Positions 14,385-19,696 of a stretch of 19,696 bases of DNA are shown here, piece by piece. Both the position numbers and the translations under genes were made by a program. Each line of letters starts with the position of its first letter. Position 1 is the first letter of the stretch. The stretch is from assembly GCA_030152105.1 (NCBI GenBank), contig JASLIH010000027.1, positions 1 through 19,696 of the forward strand. Reading direction: 5' to 3'. A model generated the notes under the pieces. It searched no databases. It worked only from the letters and a program-made list of their open reading frames with translations, and was not told where the DNA came from. This stretch comes from Actinomycetes bacterium. GTDB lineage: Bacteria; Actinomycetota; CALGFH01.

Positions 14385-14407
14385 TCGCCGGGCCTGGCGG
14401 CGGTCAG
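14381..14407. terminator. Stem-loop enclosing both convergent stop codons
   Basis: CTGATCGCCG and CGGCGGTCAG pair over ten positions (one G-U in the plus-strand RNA) around a 7-base loop. The stem contains the TGA of the AraC gene (14382-14384) on one arm and the TGA of the glycosylase gene (14406-14404) on the other. No U-tract follows on either strand, so it may mark or protect RNA ends rather than act as a classical terminator. Confidence 0.45.
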
Positions 14408-15111
14408 CCGCAGCCCTCGAGCAACTCCCGCGCCCGCGTGAACACGCCGTCCAGCATCGGCTCGGTGAGGCGGCCGGTGCTCGTGTTCTGCTGGCTCACG
14501 TGGTAGGAGCCGAGCAGGACCCGGTCGTGGGGGAGCTGGGCCTCGGCGGCGTGGGTGAAGCGGGGCTTGGGGTGGACGGGGCCGAGGTGGCGGAGGGCCT
14601 GGTCCCAGGCGAAGGCGCCGAGGGCGACGACCACGTGGACGTCGAGGAGGGCGAGCTCGGCGGTCAGCCAGGGGGCGCAGGTGTCGCGCTCCGAGGGGAG
14701 CGGCTTGTTGTCGGGCGGGGCGCACTTGACCGGGGCCGTGATGTAGCAGCCGGTCAGGGCGAGGCCGTCGTCGCGCGAGACCGAGGTCGGCTGGTTGGCG
14801 AAGCCGGTGCGGTGGAGGCTGGCGAACAGCCAGTCGCCGGAGCGGTCGCCGGTGAAGATGCGGCCGGTGCGGTTGCCGCCGTGGGCGGCCGGGGCCAGGC
14901 CGAGGACGAGCAGGCCGCCCACGGGGTCGCCGAAGCCGGGGACCGGGCGGCCCCAGTACACCTGGTCGCGGAAGGCGGCCCGCTTCTCCCGGGCCACCTG
15001 CTCGCGCCAGGCCACCAGCCGGGGGCAGCGGCGGCACTCGGCCACCTCGGCGGCCAGACGGTCGAGGCGCCGGCCGGTGGGGTCGGGGGGCGCGGATGCG
15101 GTGCTCGGCAT
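14404..15111 (-). CDS. udgB: Uracil-DNA glycosylase, family 5 (UdgB type)
   Basis: This 235-residue iron-sulphur glycosylase removes uracil and some other deaminated bases from DNA, starting base-excision repair. Four Cys likely bind a 4Fe-4S cluster: Cys26 and Cys29 in AECRRCPRL, Cys130 in APVKCAPPDNKPLP and Cys145 in ERDTCAPWL. Motif 1 is GLAPAAHGGNRTGRIFTGD (71-89), with Ala where families 1 and 4 have a catalytic acid, which is diagnostic of family 5. The second motif is GSYHVSQQNTSTGRL, with His204. The ATG at 15111 has no ribosome binding site but lies six bases after TACGGT, so the message may be leaderless. It is divergent from the amidase gene, with only 23 bases between the starts. 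Confidence 0.93.
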   Translation of the reverse strand: MPSTASAPPDPTGRRLDRLAAEVAECRRCPRLVAWREQVAREKRAAFRDQVYWGRPVPGFGDPVGGLLVLGLAPAAHGGNRTGRIFTGDRSGDWLFASLHRTGFANQPTSVSRDDGLALTGCYITAPVKCAPPDNKPLPSERDTCAPWLTAELALLDVHVVVALGAFAWDQALRHLGPVHPKPRFTHAAEAQLPHDRVLLGSYHVSQQNTSTGRLTEPMLDGVFTRARELLEGCG

Positions 15112-15117
15112 GCCGGC

Positions 15118-15127
15118 ACCGTAGCAT
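15118..15127. promoter_or_regulatory. Overlapping divergent -10 boxes for leaderless udgB and amidase
   Basis: On the plus strand TAGCAT (15122-15127) is followed by seven bases and the amidase ATG (15135). On the minus strand TACGGT (15123-15118) is followed by six bases and the udgB ATG (15111). The two TANNNT boxes share two base pairs. Neither has a recognisable -35. Confidence 0.45.
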
Positions 15128-15134
15128 CGGGGTC

Positions 15135-16799
15135 ATGGGCGAGGGAGGGCAGGCCGACCTGGCCGCGCTGCTCCGGGCGCGGCTGGCCGCCGCCGGCCTC
15201 GAGCCCCCGTCCGGCGACACCAGCGACCTCGAACGCGACCTCGCCCTCCACCTCGAACGGGTCGCCGCCCTGACCGCCGCCGCCGACCTCCACCCCTCCG
15301 ACCCACCCCTCCCCAACCCCACCACGGCGACCGGGCCGGAAGGTATCGGGACGGGGGGTGTGGACAACCGGGCGATCTCCGCACCTGGATCGGCTACCCT
15401 CCCGAGTGGGGGCCCCTCCACCGGAGCTCGGGGTGAAGCGCGGGGTGGATCTCGGCCCGCCGGGCTGGCCGAACAGGCGCGGATGGTCCGTGAGGGTGAG
15501 GTCCGCAGCGTCGAGCTGGTCGAGCGGGCGCTCGAACGGATCGCCGCGCTGGACAGCGAGCTGGGGGCGTTCGTGCTCGTGCTGGGCGACCAGGCTCGCG
15601 CGGAGGCGGCGGAGCGGGACCACGAACGGCGGCAAGGGCGGGCGGGCGGGGCGCTGCACGGGGTGCCGGTGGCGGTCAAGGACCTGATCGACGTGGAGGG
15701 GGTGGTGACCGGGGCCGGGTCGGTCAAGCTGGCCGGGAACCTCGCCGGGCGGGATGCCGAGGTGGTGGCGCGGCTGCGGGACGCCGGGGCGGTGGTGGTG
15801 GGCAAGACCCGGACCCATGAGTTCGCGTACGGGGTGACCACCCCGGGGACGGCCAATCCATGGGACCCCGAGCGGACCGCCGGGGGGTCGAGCGGCGGGT
15901 CGGCGGCGGCGGTGGCGGCCGGGCTGGTCGCCGGGGCGCTGGGGAGCGACACCGCCGGGTCGATCCGGATCCCGTCGTCCTGCTGCGGGGTGGTCGGGCT
16001 GAAGCCGACCTGGGGCCGGGTGCCGGCGACCGGGGTGTGGCCGCTGTCGTGGTCCTGTGACCACGTCGGCCCGATCGCGGCCACCGTCGCCGACGTGGCC
16101 CTGCTCGACGAGGTCCTGGCCGCCGAGCCCGGCGGGGAAGCGGGTCCCGGCGCCGATCACTCGACCACTCCGCGGATCGGGCGGGTGGTGGGGGACGACC
16201 TTGGACCGGTCGACCCGGCGGTCGCCGGGGTGATGGACGAGCTGTGCCGGCGGATGGAGGCGGCCGGGGCCACGGTTGATGAGGTGGTGCTGCCGCTTCA
16301 GGCGGCCAGGGGGGCGGTGGCGGCGATCGTGCTCGCCGAGGCGGCCGCGGCCCACGTCCGGCTGCTGGCCGAGACGGGAGAGGACGGCTACAGCCGGGCC
16401 ATGCTGGCCATGATCCGGATCGGGCGCAGCTCCCTGGCCGGCGAGTACCTGACCGGGCTGCGCTACCGGGGCCGGTTCGTGGCCGAGGTCGAGGGACTGC
16501 TGGCCGGTCGGGACGCCCTGCTCCTGCCCACCCTGCCGTGCGCGGCCCCGCCGGCCGGCGAGCGGACCGTGACCATTGCCGGGACCAGGGTCGGCGTGCA
16601 GGCCGCCCTGACCCGCCTGCCCGGCCCGTTCAACTGCTCGGGCAGCCCGGTCCTGTCCCTGCCCGCCGGGCAGGTGGGGGGCCTCCCGGTCGGGGCGTCG
16701 CTGGTGGGCCGGATCGGCGGCGACCGGGCACTGTTGTCGCTGGCGGCCCGGGTCGAGGTCGTGGCCCCGGACATTGGGAGGCCGGCCGTCCACGCGTAA
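15135..16799 (+). CDS. Amidase-signature enzyme with fused AtzG/GatC-like N-terminal domain
   Basis: This is a 554-residue protein. Residues 110-554 are an amidase-signature domain that hydrolyses C-N bonds. Its triad is visible: Lys182 in GVPVAVKDLID, cis-Ser252 in TAGGSSGGSAAAVAAG and nucleophile Ser276 in GSDTAGSIRIPSSCCG, with GLKPTWGRVP following. Residues 1-60 form two predicted helices (QADLAALLRARLAAAGLEPP and RDLALHLERVAALTAAADLH, then PSDPPLPNP). These resemble the small AtzG/DUF4089 or GatC-type partner subunits of AtzE and GatA. A Gly/Ser/Pro-rich linker (about 61-108) joins the two. The N-terminal assignment is inference. The ATG at 15135 lacks a good ribosome binding site but follows a TAGCAT box, so translation may be leaderless. 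Gln/Glu-tRNA amidotransferase is unlikely, as no gatB or gatC is nearby; AtzE-like carboxybiuret hydrolase or a general amidase fits better. Confidence 0.87.
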   Translation: MGEGGQADLAALLRARLAAAGLEPPSGDTSDLERDLALHLERVAALTAAADLHPSDPPLPNPTTATGPEGIGTGGVDNRAISAPGSATLPSGGPSTGARGEARGGSRPAGLAEQARMVREGEVRSVELVERALERIAALDSELGAFVLVLGDQARAEAAERDHERRQGRAGGALHGVPVAVKDLIDVEGVVTGAGSVKLAGNLAGRDAEVVARLRDAGAVVVGKTRTHEFAYGVTTPGTANPWDPERTAGGSSGGSAAAVAAGLVAGALGSDTAGSIRIPSSCCGVVGLKPTWGRVPATGVWPLSWSCDHVGPIAATVADVALLDEVLAAEPGGEAGPGADHSTTPRIGRVVGDDLGPVDPAVAGVMDELCRRMEAAGATVDEVVLPLQAARGAVAAIVLAEAAAAHVRLLAETGEDGYSRAMLAMIRIGRSSLAGEYLTGLRYRGRFVAEVEGLLAGRDALLLPTLPCAAPPAGERTVTIAGTRVGVQAALTRLPGPFNCSGSPVLSLPAGQVGGLPVGASLVGRIGGDRALLSLAARVEVVAPDIGRPAVHA

Positions 16800-16860
16800 C
16801 TGCCCGTCCCCAGGCCGGTCTGGTTGAATGCATAGGGAGTCGCCGGGGGCGGGAGGCCAC

Positions 16861-17583
16861 GTGAGCGAGCGGGAGCAGAGCCAGCCGGCCCGCGCGGGCT
16901 CCTCCCGCAAGCGCGCCGGTGTCCCCACCTACTCCTGGGCCAGGACCCCGCCGGCCCGCCTGGTCCGCAGCGGCATCCAGTACGGGGCGCTCGTCCCGCT
17001 GCTCAAGTTCATCTCCCCGTTCACCGTCATCGGCAAGCGCAACCTGAGCAAGCTCAACGGCCCGGCGGTGTTCGTGGCCAACCACCAGAGCCACTTCGAC
17101 GCCCCCATCTCCCTGGCCGCGCTGGGCGGCCGGGTCCGGCGTCGGCTGGTCGTGGCCGCGGCCGCCGACTACTTCTACAGCTCGGCCGTGAAGGGCGCGG
17201 CCGCGTCGCTGACCCTTGGCACCGTGCCGTTCGTGCGCTCCGGGGGCTCCAGCCGCGACTCCCTCCAGTTCCTCAAGGAGCTGGTCGGCAAGGGCTGGTC
17301 GGTGCTGATCTTCCCGTCGGGCACCCGCGGCACCGGCGCCTCCGGCTTCAAGAAGGGCTTCGCCTACCTGGCCGTCGACGCCCAGGTCCCGGTCGTCCCC
17401 ATGTACCTGAACGGGCTCGAACAGGTGATGCCCAAGGGCTCGTTCATTCCCCTGCCCGGCGGGGTGGTCGTCGGCATCGGCGAGCCCATCCCCCCCGGCG
17501 ACGACTACAACGCGCTGGTGGCCAAGGCCGAGGCCGGTGTGGCCGAGGTGCGCGCGGTGGTCAAGGGCTGGGAAGGGGCGTAG
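16861..17583 (+). CDS. PlsC-like 1-acylglycerol-phosphate acyltransferase
   Basis: This 240-residue membrane-associated acyltransferase probably adds a second acyl chain to lysophosphatidic acid, giving phosphatidic acid. Motif I is NHQSHFD (74-80), with catalytic His75 and Asp80; motif II lies in GTVPFVRSGG; motif III is FPSGTRG (151-157), where most relatives have FPEGTRS; motif IV is VPVVPMYLNG. The N-terminal 25 residues are polar and Arg-rich, followed by a hydrophobic stretch (YGALVPLLKFISPFTVI). The GTG at 16861 has GGGAGG five bases upstream; an in-frame ATG at 16828 is a less likely start. A CdsA-like gene follows after eight bases, giving consecutive steps of phospholipid synthesis. 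The acceptor could be another lysophospholipid. Confidence 0.88.
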   Translation: MSEREQSQPARAGSSRKRAGVPTYSWARTPPARLVRSGIQYGALVPLLKFISPFTVIGKRNLSKLNGPAVFVANHQSHFDAPISLAALGGRVRRRLVVAAAADYFYSSAVKGAAASLTLGTVPFVRSGGSSRDSLQFLKELVGKGWSVLIFPSGTRGTGASGFKKGFAYLAVDAQVPVVPMYLNGLEQVMPKGSFIPLPGGVVVGIGEPIPPGDDYNALVAKAEAGVAEVRAVVKGWEGA

Positions 17584-17591
17584 GCCGGCCG

Positions 17592-18518
17592 GTGCCCCGC
17601 AACCCCTTCGCCAACCCGCTCTTCCTGCCCGTGTTCCTCCGGGTGATGCTGCTGATCGTGGTCGGCCTGGCCGCCGTGCTGCTGTCCCAGCGGCGCTCCC
17701 TCGAGGTGTGGCGCCGCTCGACCTTGTTCCTGCGGGTCCGCACCTGGTTCGTGATCGGGCCGCTGTTCGTCCTGGCCGCCTTCATCGGCGGGTTCGTCGC
17801 CTTCCTGCTGGCCACCTTCGTGGTCGTGCAGGCCTGCTCGGAGTTCACCCGCATCGCCGGCATCGAGCGTCGCTATGCGTATCTGCTGATTCTCTGGGGC
17901 GAGCTGGGGCTGCTGGTGGCCGCCCTGGCCCGGGACTTCTTCGGCTTCCTGCCGTTCGGGTTCTTCATCGCCCTCACCCTGCTGCCGATCCTGTCCGGCC
18001 GGATCACCGACGCCCACCGCCAGGTCGCCGACACCCTGGTCGGGTACGTGTTCGTGGCCCTGCCCATGGCCTACATCGTGCTGGTCAAGTCGGCCGAGCC
18101 GTGGGGATTGAACTTCCTGGTGATCGTGACCGTCTCGGTCGCCCTGTCGGACATCGCGGCCTACGCCGTCGGGTCGGCGCTGCGGGGGCGCAAGCTGATG
18201 CCGCGGGTCGACCCGACCAAGACCTGGGGCGGGGTGCTCGGCAACCTGATCGGGGCGGCCGTCGGGGTCGGCTGGCTGTGGGTGGCCGTCCCGCCCGAGT
18301 GGTCGCCGGCCGCCGTGGTCGTGCTGGTCCTGGTGATCGCCGCCGCGAGCGTCTGGGCCGACCTGACCGGCAGCTTCATCCAGCGGGCCTTCCGGACCGA
18401 GGTCCGCAGCACCGTCATCCTCGGCTACGGCGGGGTGCTGAACCGGGTCGACTCGCTGCTGATGGCCTTCCCGCTCGCCTACTTCGCGCTGCTCCTGGTG
18501 CACAAGCTGCTCGAATGA
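17592..18518 (+). CDS. CdsA-like phosphatidate cytidylyltransferase with altered signature
   Basis: This 308-residue polytopic membrane protein has about eight hydrophobic segments. CdsA uses CTP to convert phosphatidic acid to CDP-diacylglycerol, the precursor of most bacterial phospholipids. The family regions are present: ALSDIAAYAVGSALRGRKLM, PRVDPTKTWGGVLGNLIGA, WADLTGSFIQRAFRTEV and ILGYGGVLNRVDSLL. Against the signature S-x-hydrophobic-K-R-x4-K-D...P-x-H-G-G-x2-D-R-x-D the spacing is exact, but Lys264 is Gln, the K-D pair is E-V (270-271), Pro is Leu277, His is Tyr279 and the first Asp of DR-x-D is Asn284. Arg265, Gly280, Gly281, Arg285 and Asp287 remain. It may have shifted activity. 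The GTG start has little ribosome binding site, and coupling to the gene eight bases upstream is likely. Confidence 0.83.
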   Translation: MPRNPFANPLFLPVFLRVMLLIVVGLAAVLLSQRRSLEVWRRSTLFLRVRTWFVIGPLFVLAAFIGGFVAFLLATFVVVQACSEFTRIAGIERRYAYLLILWGELGLLVAALARDFFGFLPFGFFIALTLLPILSGRITDAHRQVADTLVGYVFVALPMAYIVLVKSAEPWGLNFLVIVTVSVALSDIAAYAVGSALRGRKLMPRVDPTKTWGGVLGNLIGAAVGVGWLWVAVPPEWSPAAVVVLVLVIAAASVWADLTGSFIQRAFRTEVRSTVILGYGGVLNRVDSLLMAFPLAYFALLLVHKLLE

Positions 18519-18534
18519 GGCGGCAGGGCGTGGT

Positions 18535-19056
18535 TCACCGACCCGGGAACCGGCGGCGGTGCATGGCGAAGAACAGGCCAAGGGGCTCGCCGTCTGGGTC
18601 GGCCGGGCGGTCCACGTATTCGTCGAGGATGGCCAGGACCCGGTTCTGGAGCTCCTCCTGCGACGCCTTGTTGAGGGTGAGCGCGAGCCGGTTGAAGCCG
18701 GCGGCGGCGTCCGGGCCGGCCTCCTCCACCTCGGCCAGGAACGCCTCCAGCATCGCCTGGCTGGCGGTCGTCTCAGTGGCGGGGTCTGCGTCCAGGCTGA
18801 GCGTCCAGGACATGCCGGTCGCCCGGTAGGGCTTCTCGAGGGCGCCCTTCTCGCCCTGGCGGACCTCCTCGGGGACGAGGAAGCCGGCGGCGACCAGGGT
18901 GCGGACGTGGTGCAGGACCGTGCCCGGGTCCCGGCCGAGCCGCTCGGCGAGCTGCTTGTTGGTGAGCGCCTCGTCGAGGCAGAGCCGCAGGATGCGCATG
19001 CGCAGCGGGTTGGCGAGGGCCTTGGCCTCTTCCTGGGTGGCCGGTCGACGTTTCAT
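18535..19056 (-). CDS. ArsR-type winged-helix regulator of the divergent MFS gene
   Basis: This protein of about 173 residues has an N-terminal ArsR-like winged helix: KALANPLRMRILRLCLDEAL, then TNKQLAERLGRDPGTVLHHV as the helix-turn-helix, and RTLVAAGFLVPEE leading into the wing. The C-terminal half is helical and acidic (ETTASQAMLEAFLAEVEEAG, then LNKASQEELQNRVLAILDEY) and probably serves for dimerisation or ligand sensing. No metal-binding Cys cluster is present, so a small-molecule effector is more likely. I prefer the ATG at 19056 over the one at 19065, because a TAGAAT box lies seven bases before it and overlaps the first ATG. It is divergent from an exporter and separated from it by a dyad. 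Confidence 0.88.
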   Translation of the reverse strand: MKRRPATQEEAKALANPLRMRILRLCLDEALTNKQLAERLGRDPGTVLHHVRTLVAAGFLVPEEVRQGEKGALEKPYRATGMSWTLSLDADPATETTASQAMLEAFLAEVEEAGPDAAAGFNRLALTLNKASQEELQNRVLAILDEYVDRPADPDGEPLGLFFAMHRRRFPGR

Positions 19057-19063
19057 GGGTTCC

Positions 19064-19091
19064 ATTCTATCGATTGACTAGTCCAAATCAA
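19064..19091 (-). promoter_or_regulatory. Promoter of the ArsR-type regulator gene (leaderless)
   Basis: On the minus strand TTGATT (19091-19086), 16 bases and TAGAAT (19069-19064) form a recognisable promoter. The ATG at 19056 follows after seven bases, so transcription would start at the start codon. Confidence 0.55.
19072..19089. promoter_or_regulatory. Candidate ArsR operator in the divergent region
   Basis: The sequence reads GATT, GACTAGTC, CA, AATC. The central eight bases are a perfect palindrome, and the outer GATT and AATC arms are complementary with a two-base offset. The dyad overlaps the -35 boxes of both divergent promoters, where a bound dimer would repress both. Confidence 0.5.
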
Positions 19092-19102
19092 TGGGCTAAG
19101 GT
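19074..19102 (+). promoter_or_regulatory. Promoter of the MFS transporter gene (leaderless)
   Basis: TTGACT (19074-19079) matches five of six -35 positions. It is followed by exactly 17 bases and TAAGGT (19097-19102), then seven bases to the ATG at 19110. No Shine-Dalgarno is present, which fits a leaderless transcript. Confidence 0.6.
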
Positions 19103-19109
19103 CCATAGC

Positions 19110-19696
19110 ATGTCGCTCGGACGGAACTTCCACAAGGCGCTGGCCGCCTCCGGCTTCGCCAACCTGGCCGACGGGGTCATGTGGGTCGCCCTGCCGCTGC
19201 TGGCCGTGCAGCTCACCCGGTCGCCGCTGCTGATCGCCGGGGTCACCGTCGCCGCCCGGGCCCCCTGGCTGCTGCTGTCGCTGGTTGCCGGGGCCCTGGC
19301 CGACCGGCTGGACCGGCGCCAGACGATGATCCGGGTCAACCTGGTCCGGACGGTCCTGCTCGGGGGCCTGGCCCTGGCCGTCGCCGCCGACGTGGCCAGC
19401 CTGGCCATGCTGTACGCCGTGGCCGTGCTGCTGGGCATCGCCGAGACCCTGTTCGACACCTCGGCCCAGTCGCTCCTGCCGGCGATCGTCGACCGCGACG
19501 ACCTGACCCGGGCCAACAGCCGGCTGTTCGGGGTCGAGCTGGTGGCCAACACGTTCATTGGCCCGCCCCTCGGCGGTCTGCTGGCGGCCGCTGGCCTGGC
19601 CGTCGCCCTCGGCGCGCCCGCCGCCGCCTACCTGGTCGGGGCCGGCTGCCTGGTCCTGATCAGCGGCAGCTTCCGGGCCGCCGGGGCCGCGCCCGC
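19110..19696 (+). CDS. MFS transporter (MFS_3 / EntS-like exporter), N-terminal part
   Basis: The first 195 codons are present; the gene runs off the right edge. The protein begins MSLGRNFHKALAASGFANLA and then DGVMWVALPLLAVQLTRSPL. This is the opening of MFS_3 exporters, with the conserved F/N-x2-D-G near helix 1. The loop between helices 2 and 3 has GALADRLDRRQTMIRVNLVR, the MFS motif A. LGIAETLFDTSAQSLLPAIV and ANSRLFGVELVANTFIGPPL (helices 4-5) are also typical of this subfamily. About six membrane segments are visible. Relatives export siderophores, macrolides or other drugs by proton antiport; the substrate here is unknown. Control by the divergent ArsR-type repressor is likely. Confidence 0.9.
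   Translation, partial: MSLGRNFHKALAASGFANLADGVMWVALPLLAVQLTRSPLLIAGVTVAARAPWLLLSLVAGALADRLDRRQTMIRVNLVRTVLLGGLALAVAADVASLAMLYAVAVLLGIAETLFDTSAQSLLPAIVDRDDLTRANSRLFGVELVANTFIGPPLGGLLAAAGLAVALGAPAAAYLVGAGCLVLISGSFRAAGAAP

Noticed and set aside
16800..16860. Promoter for the PlsC gene around TTGAATGCATAGGG
   Set aside because: No pair of hexamers with acceptable spacing could be placed; read-through from the amidase is equally possible.
14754..16928. Long minus-strand frames opposite the amidase
   Set aside because: The plus-strand amidase has all three catalytic residues; the antisense frames are rich in Pro, Arg and Gly and lack motifs.
19088..19558. 156-codon minus-strand ORF at the right edge
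   Set aside because: It is a mirror of the MFS transporter, rich in Ser, Thr and Arg, and has no support.

Overview
The window is very GC-rich DNA with the strong GC-ending codon bias of Actinomycetota. The three-gene block at 8110-10131 (SCO1664-like protein, DUF3090 protein, MSMEG_4193-type phosphatase) is, as far as I know, an actinobacterial hallmark, and DUF6457, DUF3224, MobA and family-5 uracil-DNA glycosylase fit the same phylum. I cannot place it below phylum; it resembles an uncultured soil-type lineage. No rRNA, tRNA, CRISPR array, phage or insertion sequence was seen. The window looks chromosomal and gene-dense, and no gap exceeds about 230 bases.

Left part (1-7880, all minus strand): a peptide import operon. 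Transcription runs from a lipoprotein binding protein (7880-6210) through permeases OppB and OppC, ATPases OppD and OppF, a second, different lipoprotein binding protein (1909-194), and into an M20 peptidase cut by the window edge. Neighbouring genes mostly overlap by 1 to 8 bases. The largest internal gap (6105-6209) follows the first binding protein and holds a strong hairpin, so that protein can be made in excess. The set suggests capture of peptides, ATP-driven import and cytoplasmic cleavage.

Middle-left (8110-10131, minus): the overlapping actinobacterial trio of unknown function, a histidine phosphatase, a DUF3090 protein with a Cys-rich tail and a protein with a remote PI-kinase-like pattern. 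Upstream are a 76-residue orphan gene and a broken piece of a SAM methyltransferase.

Middle (10695-15111): mobA and its DUF6457 partner (plus), a CehA/McbA-type PHP metallohydrolase (minus) with stop codons interlocked with DUF6457, a DUF3224 protein divergent from an AraC-type regulator, and a uracil-DNA glycosylase convergent with that regulator.

Right part (15135-19696): an amidase carrying an extra N-terminal domain that looks like a fused AtzG/GatC-type partner, a PlsC-like acyltransferase followed at once by a CdsA-like protein with a heavily altered signature, then an ArsR-type regulator divergent from an MFS exporter that runs off the end.

A recurring theme is leaderless initiation: a TANNNT -10 box sits 6 to 7 bases before the start codon of the phosphatase, glycosylase, amidase, ArsR and MFS genes. 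The best candidates for something undescribed are the three-gene trio, the fused amidase, and the altered CdsA next to PlsC.
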